In this document: positions 38,009 to 46,859 of the stretch, piece after piece
How positions within the stretch are numbered: the first letter of the stretch is position 1
Layout of the letters: each line of letters opens with the position of its first letter
From: Moritella sp. 24
GTDB lineage: Bacteria > Pseudomonadota > Gammaproteobacteria > Enterobacterales > Moritellaceae
Assembly: GCF_018219155.1 (NCBI RefSeq)
Contig: NZ_CP056123.1
Coordinates: forward strand, 3,791,505-3,855,504
Direction: 5' to 3'
DNA: 64,000 bases
The notes under the pieces: model-generated
Told to the model about the DNA's origin: nothing
The model's database searches: none
Seen by the model: the letters and a program-made list of their open reading frames with translations, nothing else
Made by a program: the position numbers and the translations under genes

Positions 38009-38381
38009 AAACTCATCCTTAAGTTAGTTAAATTAAGTTGGTACATTACCACGAAAAAACAGAGGCCATAAATAGGTATTTCATATACTACTAAAGAGTA
38101 GTTGTAAATATCAAGTAAGAGAACTCATAAGTCATTTAACTATATTAACGACTTAACAATAATAAATAAAAAACTTTAAATACAAAACCTTACATCTAAA
38201 AAAATCACGAACACCTATTTCGTCAATAACACCTATTATTTTTCAACTATATTTGAGATCAAACTCCCAATAACATGAAACTATGTCACGTAGATGTCGA
38301 CAACCAGCCTTTAACACCTATCTTTTAATATTCAAAGTTGATTAAATAAAATTGAATAACCGGACTTTAAAGGAATAAAAA
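38009..38381. other. AT-rich gap between secreted protein and sigma gene
   Basis: About 370 bases without an ORF. The first 100 bp resemble the region upstream of the paralogue at 49237. The rest is probably promoter DNA for the divergent genes. Confidence 0.4.
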
Positions 38382-39236
38382 ATGGAATTATCTCAAACAT
38401 TAAGTGCTTTAGATTCTTATATGCGACAAGTAAAGCAAAGTAGCCACCTACTTACAAAAGAAGAAGAGTATGAGGTTTCTATTGCAGCAAAAAATGGCGA
38501 TTTACGAGCTAAAAATCGTATGATTGAGTCAAATTTACGCTTGGTTATTAATGTTGCTAAGCATTATCAATATAGCGATATTCCTCTTATCGATATAATC
38601 CAAGAAGGAAATACAGGATTGATTCGTGCGGTTGAAAAATTTGATGCTACTCAGGGGTTCCGATTTTCAACTTATGCAGTTTGGTGGATTAAAAATCATA
38701 TAGACCGCTCTATCATGAATAACTCTCGAACAATCCGTATACCTATTAATATTGCTAAAATATATAAACGCATTAATAAGGCCGCAAACAAACTAAAATT
38801 AGATTTGGCTAATTATAATGATCTAATCATTATTGCCAAATCCTTAGAAATGGATATTAATGACGTCACAGACACATTATCAAATTACGTTCATGTATTA
38901 AACTTAGATGAGAATGCTACGACTGAAAGCGGCTCTGTCACAACACTTGTTAATATAATTGAAGATAAGTCTATCACTCCTCCTAGTTCAGAATTTGAGT
39001 CCGGCAGTACTCGAGAATATCTCTTAGCATTATTGGAAAGTTTACCAAACTTTGAGCGTCGTATTATTGAACTTAGATTTGGTTTAACAGATGAACCCCC
39101 CCTTAGCTTGTTACGTATAGGCGAGCGTTTATCTGTATCTCGTGAAAAAGTCAGGATTTCTATAAATAAGAGTCTTATAAAATTAAAACCGCAGTTATTA
39201 CGGGATAATATGCAGCGACATGACTATATACTTTAA
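38382..39236 (+). CDS. accessory sigma-70 family factor, RpoS/RpoH-like
   Basis: The 284-aa protein contains sigma regions 1.2 (LDSYMRQVKQSSHLLTKEEEY), 2 (RMIESNLRLVINVAKHYQY...DIIQEGNTGLIRAVEKFDATQGFRFSTYAVWWIKNHIDRSIMN), 3 (TIRIPINIAKIYKRINKAANKL) and 4 (LPNFERRIIELRFGL...LLRIGERLSVSREKVRISINKSL). Region 2.4 and RTIRIPINI look RpoS-like; length equals RpoH, but no RpoH box is seen. Region 4 is divergent. AAAGGA precedes the ATG. It lies within the ssrA-integrated element beyond the integrase. Target promoters are unknown. Confidence 0.88.
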   Translation: MELSQTLSALDSYMRQVKQSSHLLTKEEEYEVSIAAKNGDLRAKNRMIESNLRLVINVAKHYQYSDIPLIDIIQEGNTGLIRAVEKFDATQGFRFSTYAVWWIKNHIDRSIMNNSRTIRIPINIAKIYKRINKAANKLKLDLANYNDLIIIAKSLEMDINDVTDTLSNYVHVLNLDENATTESGSVTTLVNIIEDKSITPPSSEFESGSTREYLLALLESLPNFERRIIELRFGLTDEPPLSLLRIGERLSVSREKVRISINKSLIKLKPQLLRDNMQRHDYIL

Positions 39237-39262
39237 GTAGTAATCCATTAGTACCCCCTAAT

Positions 39263-39565
39263 TCACGGTTGCATCTCTTTCTCGATAACTGTTTTTAAAT
39301 AGTTATCTGATTGAATAACTGAACAGTTTTTCAATACATCTTCTAATATCTTAATTTTAGATTCTACGTCTAAAGTTAAGAACCTTGATTCATATTCACT
39401 TCTAATAAGAGCTGGCATATCATGAATACCATTCATAAAAGAGTCAAAAACATTTTTAATATCATCACTATTATACGCAATAACATATTCATTACAGTGT
39501 TCTTCGGATTGAACTTCAAAGCTCAGTAGAACTATAAATAAAAATATCTTCACCATCATTCCCAC
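39263..39565 (-). CDS. 100-aa secreted hypothetical protein
   Basis: The product has a signal peptide (IFLFIVLLSFEVQSEE) and a helical mature part with two Cys (HCNEY and NCSV) that may form a disulfide. It converges with the sigma gene 26 bp away. No family recognised. Confidence 0.6.
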   Translation of the reverse strand: MGMMVKIFLFIVLLSFEVQSEEHCNEYVIAYNSDDIKNVFDSFMNGIHDMPALIRSEYESRFLTLDVESKIKILEDVLKNCSVIQSDNYLKTVIEKEMQP

Positions 39566-39677
39566 ATTATTTGATCACGAATAATTTAGAGGATGGTATG
39601 AAAATTTAGAAGCGGTAGTACTAAAAATATAATCTTTGAAGGGCGTAAGGTTATAGTAAAATTTATTACGTAAATAG

Positions 39678-39738
39678 AGCGGATTTATCTTGGTAATGCT
39701 AAGAACCACACGAGTTAAGCCCTACCAATATTCCGCTT
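39678..39738. repeat. imperfect inverted repeat
   Basis: AGCGGATTTATCTTGGTA (about 39679-39696) pairs imperfectly with TACCAATATTCCGCT (about 39723-39737). It lies directly 3' of the gene at 39742 on the minus strand. It may be a terminator-like or recombination-type stem; there is no T-run. Confidence 0.45.
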
Positions 39739-39741
39739 AGT

Positions 39742-40113
39742 TCAAAAACAGATAAAAGAACAATCAATTGAACCTTGGGTTGCTGATACATCTAGAATTA
39801 TTCTTTTTTCTTGTGCGATAGCATTGCATAACCCTTGCCCTTTACTGAAATCAATACCAGTAAGCGTACAGTATTTAAATTTATCCTCTGGAAGTTGCGC
39901 TAAGCACTGATACCTATTATTTTTCTGTTTTGTCATCGTGATACTTTTCATTATTAACTTTCTCTGTTCCGCACTACCATCAAAAAAAACGCATGAACGA
40001 GTCTCATTATTACTTGTTAAATTCAGAGAGATACTAGATGGTACCTCACTAGAAAGTGCTGAAAATGAAAATAATATAAATGAAGCAATAAAGTAACTAA
40101 GCTGCTTTCCCAT
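39742..40113 (-). CDS. 123-aa secreted hypothetical protein with Cys pairs
   Basis: The product has a signal peptide (SYFIASFILFSFSALSSE) and a mature part with Cys at RSCVFF, YQCLAQL, YCTLTG, GLCNAI and the C-terminal DCSFICF, so several disulfides are possible. No family recognised. It shares orientation and secretion with the 39263 gene about 180 bp downstream. Confidence 0.6.
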   Translation of the reverse strand: MGKQLSYFIASFILFSFSALSSEVPSSISLNLTSNNETRSCVFFDGSAEQRKLIMKSITMTKQKNNRYQCLAQLPEDKFKYCTLTGIDFSKGQGLCNAIAQEKRIILDVSATQGSIDCSFICF

Positions 40114-40701
40114 AATCCATCCTTTGATATAGCTATATTTTTATCTTTCTATCGTGATGTGAAGTTAAATACTCACTAATCATTACCTATTTGGGTTTTC
40201 AAGAATTGCATACTTGAGTCTTTCATTTAAATTCACTGTTTCTCGATTTTTCTTAAACATGTTGAGTAAAAATAATCTCATAAGCTACCTATTAAATTAA
40301 AGTTACATTGATACATTATAGTTACGTATGCTAATTAATGATTTTTCAATAAACTGACTCTCGACACAGCTCACAAATTTTCAAAAATATAAATAAGTGA
40401 TTAGTGTTAAATTTTTCTGAAACCAAATCTCACCAAAATAGCTCAAAGTAATCTGGGTGACATGTGGAATATTTAAGGTATTACGCTGTAATAACTAGGC
40501 GTTATTTCATAAAGAAAATGCTACAACCACTACGCCAAATCATACTTAATACATTGATAATAAAGCATTAAGAAATAGTCGACACAGATCACAATAAAAA
40601 TATACACTTAGAAAATAATCACTAGTACCGCCATGTATTAACTAGAATTAAAAAAGGATAATTTTGATATTACCCCATGGAAGCGGGTCAAGGACGATAA
40701 A
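40114..40701. other. AT-rich gap, no gene seen
   Basis: Almost 590 bases with no ORF of quality on either strand. It precedes the mini sigma-like gene and may include decayed sequence. Confidence 0.4.
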
Positions 40702-41004
40702 ATGAAATACTCTACGGTAAAAAATACTTCAGATGAATTATTACTAATTAAAGCTGCACATAACGGAAGTATTGAGGCCGAAAACGTGCTGTATTCTTAC
40801 CATAAAAAGGCTTTAGAACTCGCGCTTTATAAATATAATTTTTTACAGGTCATTTTAGATGACTTAACCGCGTATATTGAATGTAGCTATCGAATTGCAA
40901 TCCATAAGTACCGAATAGAATCAAATATGAAGTTTATTGATTTTGCATCTTGGTTTATCAAAAATACTTTAGAGCGTGAATGTGAAGTCATCACAGTACA
41001 TTAA
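40702..41004 (+). CDS. mini sigma-factor-like protein (region 2 only)
   Basis: The 100-aa protein resembles a sigma region 1.2-2 fragment: DELLLIKAAHNGSIEAENVLYSYHKKALELALYKY corresponds to the helix before region 2.1, and KYRIESNMKFIDFASWFIKNTLERE parallels the region 2.3-2.4 motif FDxxxGFRFSTYAxWWIKxxIxR of the sigma factor at 38382. No region 3 or 4 is present. AAGGA precedes the ATG. It may be a decayed sigma factor, a regulator that competes for core polymerase, or one half of a split sigma. The similarity is by eye. Confidence 0.6.
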   Translation: MKYSTVKNTSDELLLIKAAHNGSIEAENVLYSYHKKALELALYKYNFLQVILDDLTAYIECSYRIAIHKYRIESNMKFIDFASWFIKNTLERECEVITVH

Positions 41005-41040
41005 AAAGTCATGTGTTAAGTAAGTGACGAGGTAGCCAAA

Positions 41041-41223
41041 ATGGATGATGCCTACTTTAATAAACTGATAGTTTCAATTGATAGCCTTTCACCGTATCAG
41101 TTAAAGAGATTAGAACGTGAGATTTTTACATATAAAAACAAAGATCTTAAGAACATATTATCTAATGAAGAACAACTAATGTTGAATTATGTATTTAAAC
41201 AAGAATCACCTACAGAGACATAA
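41041..41223 (+). CDS. 60-aa protein, partner of mini sigma-like gene
   Basis: The product MDDAYFNKLIVSIDSLSPYQ... is helical and charged. GAGGT lies seven bases before the ATG, and the gene begins 36 bp after the mini sigma-like gene, so they are probably co-transcribed. It could be a companion such as a sigma region 4 surrogate or an anti-sigma; no motif proves this. Confidence 0.55.
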   Translation: MDDAYFNKLIVSIDSLSPYQLKRLEREIFTYKNKDLKNILSNEEQLMLNYVFKQESPTET

Positions 41224-41616
41224 CTAGGCAAAATTAAAGTCTATAGTTCGCTACGCACATCTAGCGAACTAATTAGATCTATATCCATCCAATATATAAT
41301 GAGTTAAGCATACCAACTAAATTTCACCGACTTCCCCTCTATTTAACATATTGTATCTAACACGCATAACCAAAAGCATACTCACGTAAGATGCGTACTC
41401 TAAGACTTATTTATAGATGCTAACTTCGCTATAACGGACTAAAAAGGGTGGGATAATTTTGCACCAAATTGGGGAGTCAATGTTTCAGCTAAAATTAGCC
41501 TGAAAAGTCCTTTTATAAGTAATTCCACGTTAAATACTGGTCAGTGCTACCGCGATATTCAAGGCATAGCATCATAAACACTCAACCAAGCGCTGGGTAT
41601 CCTCTTAAAGACTTTA
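41224..41616. other. AT-rich gap, no gene seen
   Basis: Nearly 400 bases between the 60-aa gene and a converging membrane-protein gene; no ORF, tRNA or clear terminator is visible. Confidence 0.35.
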
Positions 41617-41907
41617 TTATTCAGTATTTTTTCGAACTAGGCCTTCCTTATACTTTCGATACTGACAACCTCTGCTAACCCAATCGCAACCCGCAAAGAA
41701 TACGGCTCCGAAAATAATCGTTAGGTAAAGTTTATATGATGCCTGAAACGACAAATCTAGATAAAAATCATTTCGAACAAATTCACTACCTACTATAAGA
41801 GGAATACAAAACCCCAAGCCATAAGTAATCACATGCCTAAAGAAGCTTTTTCTTCGAATCTTAAGCCACTGAACCTGCGCTTCCCTCTTCATTAAACTCT
41901 GCTCCAT
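41617..41907 (-). CDS. 96-aa two-helix membrane protein
   Basis: The product has two hydrophobic segments (FFRHVITYGLGFCIPLIVGS and YLTIIFGAVFFAGCDWV), a basic N-terminus and a charged C-terminus. No family recognised. It is the last gene before the att-side repeat. Confidence 0.55.
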   Translation of the reverse strand: MEQSLMKREAQVQWLKIRRKSFFRHVITYGLGFCIPLIVGSEFVRNDFYLDLSFQASYKLYLTIIFGAVFFAGCDWVSRGCQYRKYKEGLVRKNTE

Positions 41908-42269
41908 CTATATCTTAGGTAATGACTTATAACATTGTATAAAAGGAAGTTACGATTACCCGATTCCCAAAATCTATTCAGTAAATAGCGTAATATCCTG
42001 TTATTTATTTTCAAGTCTTCTTAATTATTTACAAGATTTGGTATTCAACTGATTCTATTGGATTTTCAGTTTTATAGAAAGAAATGCAAGACTTTTATCT
42101 GGCAAACTGCGACTTAGCAATGAAAGAAATAATATTGTATGCAACCATAATTTATTATTGCGATCGGCGGCACTTTGGCGGCATAGGATGGGTCGTATTA
42201 GATACATATGGATAGGCCTACCGATTACAAATTTTTAACACTGTAATTACATCCAGTAGTGTTTTGGGC
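41908..42269. other. right end of element before the att repeat
   Basis: About 360 bases with no gene. Sequence becomes identical to the ssrA 3' region from TTCAACTCC at 42270 onward; the base context before it (TTTTGGGC) differs from the tmRNA gene, so this is the phage-side att arm. Confidence 0.5.
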
Positions 42270-42430
42270 TTCAACTCCCCCCGACTCCACCAAACGCAAG
42301 TTAGAACGGCACCCTCCTAAGTGTCGCAGCCCATTGAATGGTTTGATTCAATGGGCTTTTCTTTGTCTAAAATTTAACAAATTAATTCATAACCTATTGT
42401 TATATATGACAATTTAAATATGAGGTAATA

Positions 42431-42739
42431 ATGAAACATTTAAAGCTAATCATCTTTCTTTGCCTGTTAAATCAAGGTTGTAGCACCAAAAACAACCTAC
42501 CGATTAACCAGCCACCGAGTAATATCCAATCTTTTGCCCCTGCCAGCGTTGAAGATGCAACAGTAGATCAACCAATTAGTGTTGATGACTTGGATACGCC
42601 ACAAATTGATGCAAGCGATATCGTTGATGAAAAGGGCGAGAAATTAGAAGAGCCTAAAACAGAAGAACAAAGTGGTGAAATCAGAAATATGTCTGACACT
42701 AGCGACTTTATGCCAGAGCAGCGTACTTATTGGATGTAG
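42431..42739 (+). CDS. small acidic lipoprotein (copy 2)
   Basis: The 102-aa product differs from the copy at 24995 by one residue I can see (Thr to Pro at about residue 28). Signal peptide, LNQGC lipobox and acidic tail are the same. Conservation of the reading frame in both copies suggests that it is, or recently was, expressed. Confidence 0.75.
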   Translation: MKHLKLIIFLCLLNQGCSTKNNLPINQPPSNIQSFAPASVEDATVDQPISVDDLDTPQIDASDIVDEKGEKLEEPKTEEQSGEIRNMSDTSDFMPEQRTYWM

Positions 42740-43100
42740 GTGTTGCGCGTAAAATGAGTCCATGCCCCACAAAGCATGGACGCATACTCTTTGCTTAAAA
42801 CAGGTTTTGCAGGGAGAAAGGTGTTTTTTTCATAATGAATAGAGGGATCGCTCCGCGAGTTCCGCCAGATTAAATCTGCTATTTACTCCAATTACGTGCA
42901 ATGGCTTATATCTGAACAGGTTCAGATTGATTACAAAACCACTCAATACCCCGCTATTACCCCGATGATCACATTCACTATTTGATCAATCAAAATCCAA
43001 ATTTGATCTGTTTGTTTTTATACCCGAGTATCATTATTAATATAAGCTAGAGGCCTAAACCTCTAGCTTATCGTGTTTTCGTTACTCAGCCTTCGTCCTC

Positions 43101-43130
43101 AAATCACAATAAGCTAGTGGGAGCTGACGC
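43101..43130. repeat. zot-tail motif, copy 3
   Basis: AATCACAATAAGCTAGTGGG is repeated here and, with the copy at 45737-45762, flanks the 2.6-kb block that carries three hypothetical genes. Confidence 0.85.
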
Positions 43131-43318
43131 GAATTATTACATACAAGCCCAAATTAAGTTAGACTGATATCAATAGTAACTATCAGACATTGTTAGAGTT
43201 AGAGTCATAACATTTCTTTTACACTAAACAGTTGTTTTTATAAATAATTGATAGCGATATCATTAAAATTATATTTTGGATGGTATACTTTTAATTAAAA
43301 TCATAATCAGGAATAACA

Positions 43319-43849
43319 GTGGCATATATCATAGATCATGAAAATATTGATATTCGTAGTTTAGGTCATGGAGTTATAGCCTCCTATCCATTTATAGTCT
43401 TAGATACTCGATATACCTGCTGGTTTACCGAATTAACGATAGATCTAGAATCCGTAGAGGATACTGTTCGTGAGATTGAAGAGGATGGTGTATATGAACC
43501 TGGTTTAAATACCTTTAAGGTAGATTTCGATCTAGAGGTAAATTTTCTAACTTACGATGAAGATCAGTTGTTTATAATACCTGAAAATGGATATGGAAAT
43601 GGAATTGCTAGCATGAGAGACATTACGTCAGCAGTTACCGAAATCATCCAAATTCATCAAGAGGCTTTCGACTGTATTTTTTATTTCGCCGAGCCAGCGA
43701 CAAGACAACATGACTTACTTTATCGTAGGAATGTTATTCCACAACTTGAAGAATCAGGCTATAGTTACTATGTACTTGATGAAAATAGAAACGAAGGAAA
43801 TACATATATCTTTCTTAAAGATCTAGAGGAGGGCGAGGCTCATGGCTAA
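43319..43849 (+). CDS. 176-aa hypothetical protein, first of a two-gene cargo operon
   Basis: The product starts at GTG with AGGAATAACA upstream. It is acidic, with beta-rich N-terminal half (HGVIASYPFIVLDTRYTCWFTELTI) and QHDLLYRRNVIPQLEESGYSYYVLDEN, which looks like an alpha/beta fold near the C-terminus. No family recognised. Its 3' end overlaps the next gene by 8 bp. The pair sits in the cargo slot of the second prophage unit, opposite the HEPN-like gene. Confidence 0.7.
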   Translation: MAYIIDHENIDIRSLGHGVIASYPFIVLDTRYTCWFTELTIDLESVEDTVREIEEDGVYEPGLNTFKVDFDLEVNFLTYDEDQLFIIPENGYGNGIASMRDITSAVTEIIQIHQEAFDCIFYFAEPATRQHDLLYRRNVIPQLEESGYSYYVLDENRNEGNTYIFLKDLEEGEAHG

Positions 43850-44111
43850 TAAAAAAGTTGACGCGGATTCAATTAAAAATCGTACAGCTCGTTCGGCATT
43901 GCTTGCCCATAGAGCGAGAATGGTTCTCAAAGCTCGTGAAGAACGAGGTATTCGTAATCAAGATATGATCTTAAAAGCACAGGAAATTATATCGATTCGA
44001 GTACACAGATCTAATGAAGATAAAAAAAGAATAGTAGCATCCGGTAAAAAATTGTCTAAAACACAGCTAATTAAAATAATTAATTCTAACAAAACCAAAA
44101 CTACAGCTTAG
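43842..44111 (+). CDS. 89-aa basic protein, second of the cargo operon
   Basis: The product is Lys/Arg-rich and helical (SIKNRTARSALLAHRARMVLKAREERG, KKLSKTQLIKIINSNKTKTTA), so it may bind nucleic acid. GAGGGCGAGG lies before the ATG. The overlapping pair of an acidic and a basic small protein recalls toxin-antitoxin operons, but no known family is recognised. Confidence 0.65.
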   Translation: MANKKVDADSIKNRTARSALLAHRARMVLKAREERGIRNQDMILKAQEIISIRVHRSNEDKKRIVASGKKLSKTQLIKIINSNKTKTTA

Positions 44112-44183
44112 TCTTTTGAAATCCGAATAGCTACTGGAGTTACCTACAGAAAAGGAGTGTATCAGCACTCCTCTATATGCCTC

Positions 44184-45578
44184 TCAATCCCATAAAGCTT
44201 GAAAAGAATCAAAGCTCTCAAATGCTTTTGGGATATGTTCAAATAGATCATCATCAGCTATATGCCGACCGTGTGCAATATCATTACGATACGTTCGAAT
44301 CGTATTTATCAGCGAATTAATATCTTTTCTCGACAAACTAAATTTCTTTATCCTATTACAGTACCCAACTAATTTATAAGTACTCGGTGGTAGCTTATAG
44401 TTTTTGTCACTTAAAAATTCATTCTCAAAAATATCTTTAGTTATAAATTTTTGAAGCTTACTATCTAAGTTCTCGTAAGACCTACCTGAATAAAAAAGGT
44501 CTACTTCTTCTTGACTAAGGCTCTTAGACAGTCTCTCATCTACTTTTAACCCAACAAAATTTTCAAATGCAATGTTTAGATCCATTACAGCCTGAGTCAA
44601 ATTATTAATCCCGAAGTTCAATTTTGCATCTAAATAGCTATGCTTCCAAATACTGTTTGTCGGGTGTTTTAACTCCTCAAGTAAAAGAGCATTATCAAGA
44701 TTTTTTTTCGGGACTGAACTGAATGTTCCCTGAGGAGGAAATATAATCCTATGAACTTCTTCCCCAAGTAAGGTATACCTAATATTTGTTTCAACGATCA
44801 ACTTATCACTAATCTTCAGAACCCATTCTTCATTCATAGTAACTCGATAGGCTTTAATAAAGTAATTCAATAATCTAATAACTTCGCAGGGCTTTTGGAT
44901 GCACTTATTCGTCTTTATTGAAATCAATGTTTGTTTATTTAAACCATGAATATCACCTTCTAGAACTACTCCCTCCGATTTTATTGGAGCATTTTCATTA
45001 TCCAAATGACTAAAATCAAATGAGTAATCATAGCCTTCATAATTAAAGCTAAGTGGTAAACAAATAACCTGGGAAGCAATTTGGACTGTTATCTCGGATT
45101 TAAACCCTTTAGCACACAGATCTTCAAATTTTCTAAGTTCAATGAGCCTCGCCTTTTCTTGTGGTTTTGCAGTCATTAAAGTATTAGATACTCTATAACT
45201 TAGCTCTACAAGTGATATTTTCTTTCCTGATAACCATTCTTGTAATGCCAACTTTGTTACAGTAAAAAGATATTGGTTCAGGAATTTAAGGTACAACTCC
45301 CTATCGCAAAATTTCCTTAAGCACTGTTCAAATTGACTTAAGAACTCACTCAACCGTTGTGACTCTACCGAATAATTGAGAGCATCTACCACTAAACCTT
45401 CAATCAACAATGGATAACAACCCTTATTAATCAATTTATATCTCTGTAAGTTTTTTTCCCCGATCGATTCTAAAGCTTCTATTGACGAAAGCAGACTCTT
45501 TGCAGACTTTAAACTTTTAGCCTGTTTGATAGACTGGTTAACGTGATTAAATTTTACCTCAGCTTCTCGCTTATTCAT
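44184..45578 (-). CDS. 464-aa protein with C-terminal HEPN-like RX4H motif
   Basis: From the Met at 45578 (GGAGGG upstream) the product is 464 aa. The C-terminal third is helical and ends with the RNDIAH motif (Arg about 431, His about 436), the RX4H signature of HEPN RNases and HEPN-like proteins. The N-terminal half is helical and the middle beta-rich (VVLEGDIHGLNKQTLISIKTNKC). Such proteins are frequent in defence and toxin systems, but the motif also occurs in non-catalytic members. It lies in the zot-tail-flanked cargo slot of unit 2. Function unproven. Confidence 0.75.
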   Translation of the reverse strand: MNKREAEVKFNHVNQSIKQAKSLKSAKSLLSSIEALESIGEKNLQRYKLINKGCYPLLIEGLVVDALNYSVESQRLSEFLSQFEQCLRKFCDRELYLKFLNQYLFTVTKLALQEWLSGKKISLVELSYRVSNTLMTAKPQEKARLIELRKFEDLCAKGFKSEITVQIASQVICLPLSFNYEGYDYSFDFSHLDNENAPIKSEGVVLEGDIHGLNKQTLISIKTNKCIQKPCEVIRLLNYFIKAYRVTMNEEWVLKISDKLIVETNIRYTLLGEEVHRIIFPPQGTFSSVPKKNLDNALLLEELKHPTNSIWKHSYLDAKLNFGINNLTQAVMDLNIAFENFVGLKVDERLSKSLSQEEVDLFYSGRSYENLDSKLQKFITKDIFENEFLSDKNYKLPPSTYKLVGYCNRIKKFSLSRKDINSLINTIRTYRNDIAHGRHIADDDLFEHIPKAFESFDSFQALWD

Positions 45579-45734
45579 TATTACATCCCTCCACAATTTT
45601 AAACAGTATACCATCATACCTTAAATCATTGATTTACAACCCTTAAACCTAGAGTTGTTGATGTGAACATTACTTTTTATAATACAATTTATAGTGCATA
45701 CAAAGTAATAATATACCTTATACAGATACCCCCA

Positions 45735-46664
45735 TTACAATAAGCTAGTGGGAGCTGACGCCAGTAGAGATTCATCCATATTAAAATCATCCCCATCACG
45801 CTCAACGTCATCAGCCTTATCATCTTCCCTGCACGTTACTATCCGCGAACGAGCCTGATAACTGAGTTTATAAACACATTCCGTTAATGTCTTTGTTGTA
45901 TAACCCACTTCGTTTAAATCTTCATTTGTAGTCTTAAACATTAAGTGACCATCTTTATATACATCAAAGTAAATCAGGTATAAGAAATCTTCGGGCGTGA
46001 GCTGCTGTTCTGTCCGGTTGTATTTCACTTGCTTAGTGAAGCCTGTAACGTAGAAATCAAAACCGATTAAAGGCTCTGGCTCAATATCAACAACTTCATC
46101 AATAACCGCACTGCTATCATCACTATCAATAAAATCAGTATTCGTCCCAGTAACCACTGCGCTTTCGTCAATAGAAACGTCATCAACTGAATGAACTTGT
46201 TCACTGCCTTGTTGAGTACCGGTACTCGATGGATTATCGTCACGACCAAACGCAAACCATATGAAATAAGCCAGAATGGATAATAGAAACACCACAGCAA
46301 TAACGAACTTAGGGCTTTGAAATGGGCTAGTCCCCTTGCCGCTTTTGTTGTTTTTACCTGTTTGTGTTGATTTGTAGAGTTTGAATACATCAAGTGGGAT
46401 CTTCCTTCTTTTGACTTGTTCACCTTTCTTCGGAGATAAACCGCGTTCAAGTGGGTTATGTTCGTGGGTTCGTGGGCGTCTTTGGAAATATGGCATTGGT
46501 GCAAAATCAAAAGACTTGTGGCTAACGGCCTGTTCGGCCACCGGACGAATAAGATTATGTACTTTGGTAATATTCGCATTACCTTTTAAATCATTCGCCC
46601 GCATCGTATCTAAGGTGTCGTATATGGCCTGATTCTTTTTAATGTTCACATCAAATTGATGCAA
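45735..46664 (-). pseudogene. chimeric zot/pIII remnant
   Basis: The 309-codon open frame joins about 28 codons from the pIII gene (FDVNIKKNQAIYDTLDTMR..) to the C-terminal 275 codons of zot (from TKVHNLIRPVAEQ, equal to residue 190 on). The Walker A half is missing, so it cannot be a functional pI ATPase. The junction shares GGTAAT with both parents (near 46565-46571), which suggests deletion at microhomology. The rest is nearly identical to the intact zot. The zot-tail motif (copy 4, 45737-45762) forms its 3' end. Confidence 0.9.
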
Positions 46665-46859
46665 GCTATATCGTTGACGAAAAGGACGAGAAATTAGAAG
46701 AACCTAAAACAGAAGAGCAAAGCGGTGAAATCAGAAATATGTCTGACACTAGCGACTTTATGCCAGAGCAGCGTACTTATTGGATGTAGGTTGTCGCGCG
46801 TAAAATGAGTCCATGCCCCACAAAGCATGGATGCATACTCTTTGCTTAAAACAGGTTTA
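46652..46859. repeat. fragment of the att-side repeat (copy 3), with lipoprotein tail
   Basis: The lipoprotein reading frame from QIDAS to the final RTYWM stop (46652-46789) and the following hairpin block (GTCCATGC/GCATGGAC) are present, then the sequence departs after AAAACAGGTTTA. Its left junction with the pIII fragment shares CAAATT. It is the start of a third, deleted prophage unit. Confidence 0.85.

Larger units (their letters stand above)
42270..43130. repeat. att-side long direct repeat (copy 2)
   Basis: This 861-bp block repeats 24834-25684: the 3' end of tmRNA, its terminator, the lipoprotein gene, the palindromes and the zot-tail motif. Differences include GGTTCTAG versus GGTGTTG after the lipoprotein stop and a 12-bp insertion (GCTATTACCCCG). 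It marks the right end of the first unit and the left end of a second, decayed one. The tmRNA part is only the last 23 bases and is not a functional ssrA. Confidence 0.9.

Noticed and set aside
39678-39738. Integron attC-like site from an imperfect inverted repeat containing GTTAAGC
   Set aside because: No matching R'' box, no integron integrase and no array of similar sites; kept only as an inverted repeat.
42270-42290. Second ssrA gene
   Set aside because: Only the last 23 bases of tmRNA and its downstream flank are present; no 5' half or tag frame.
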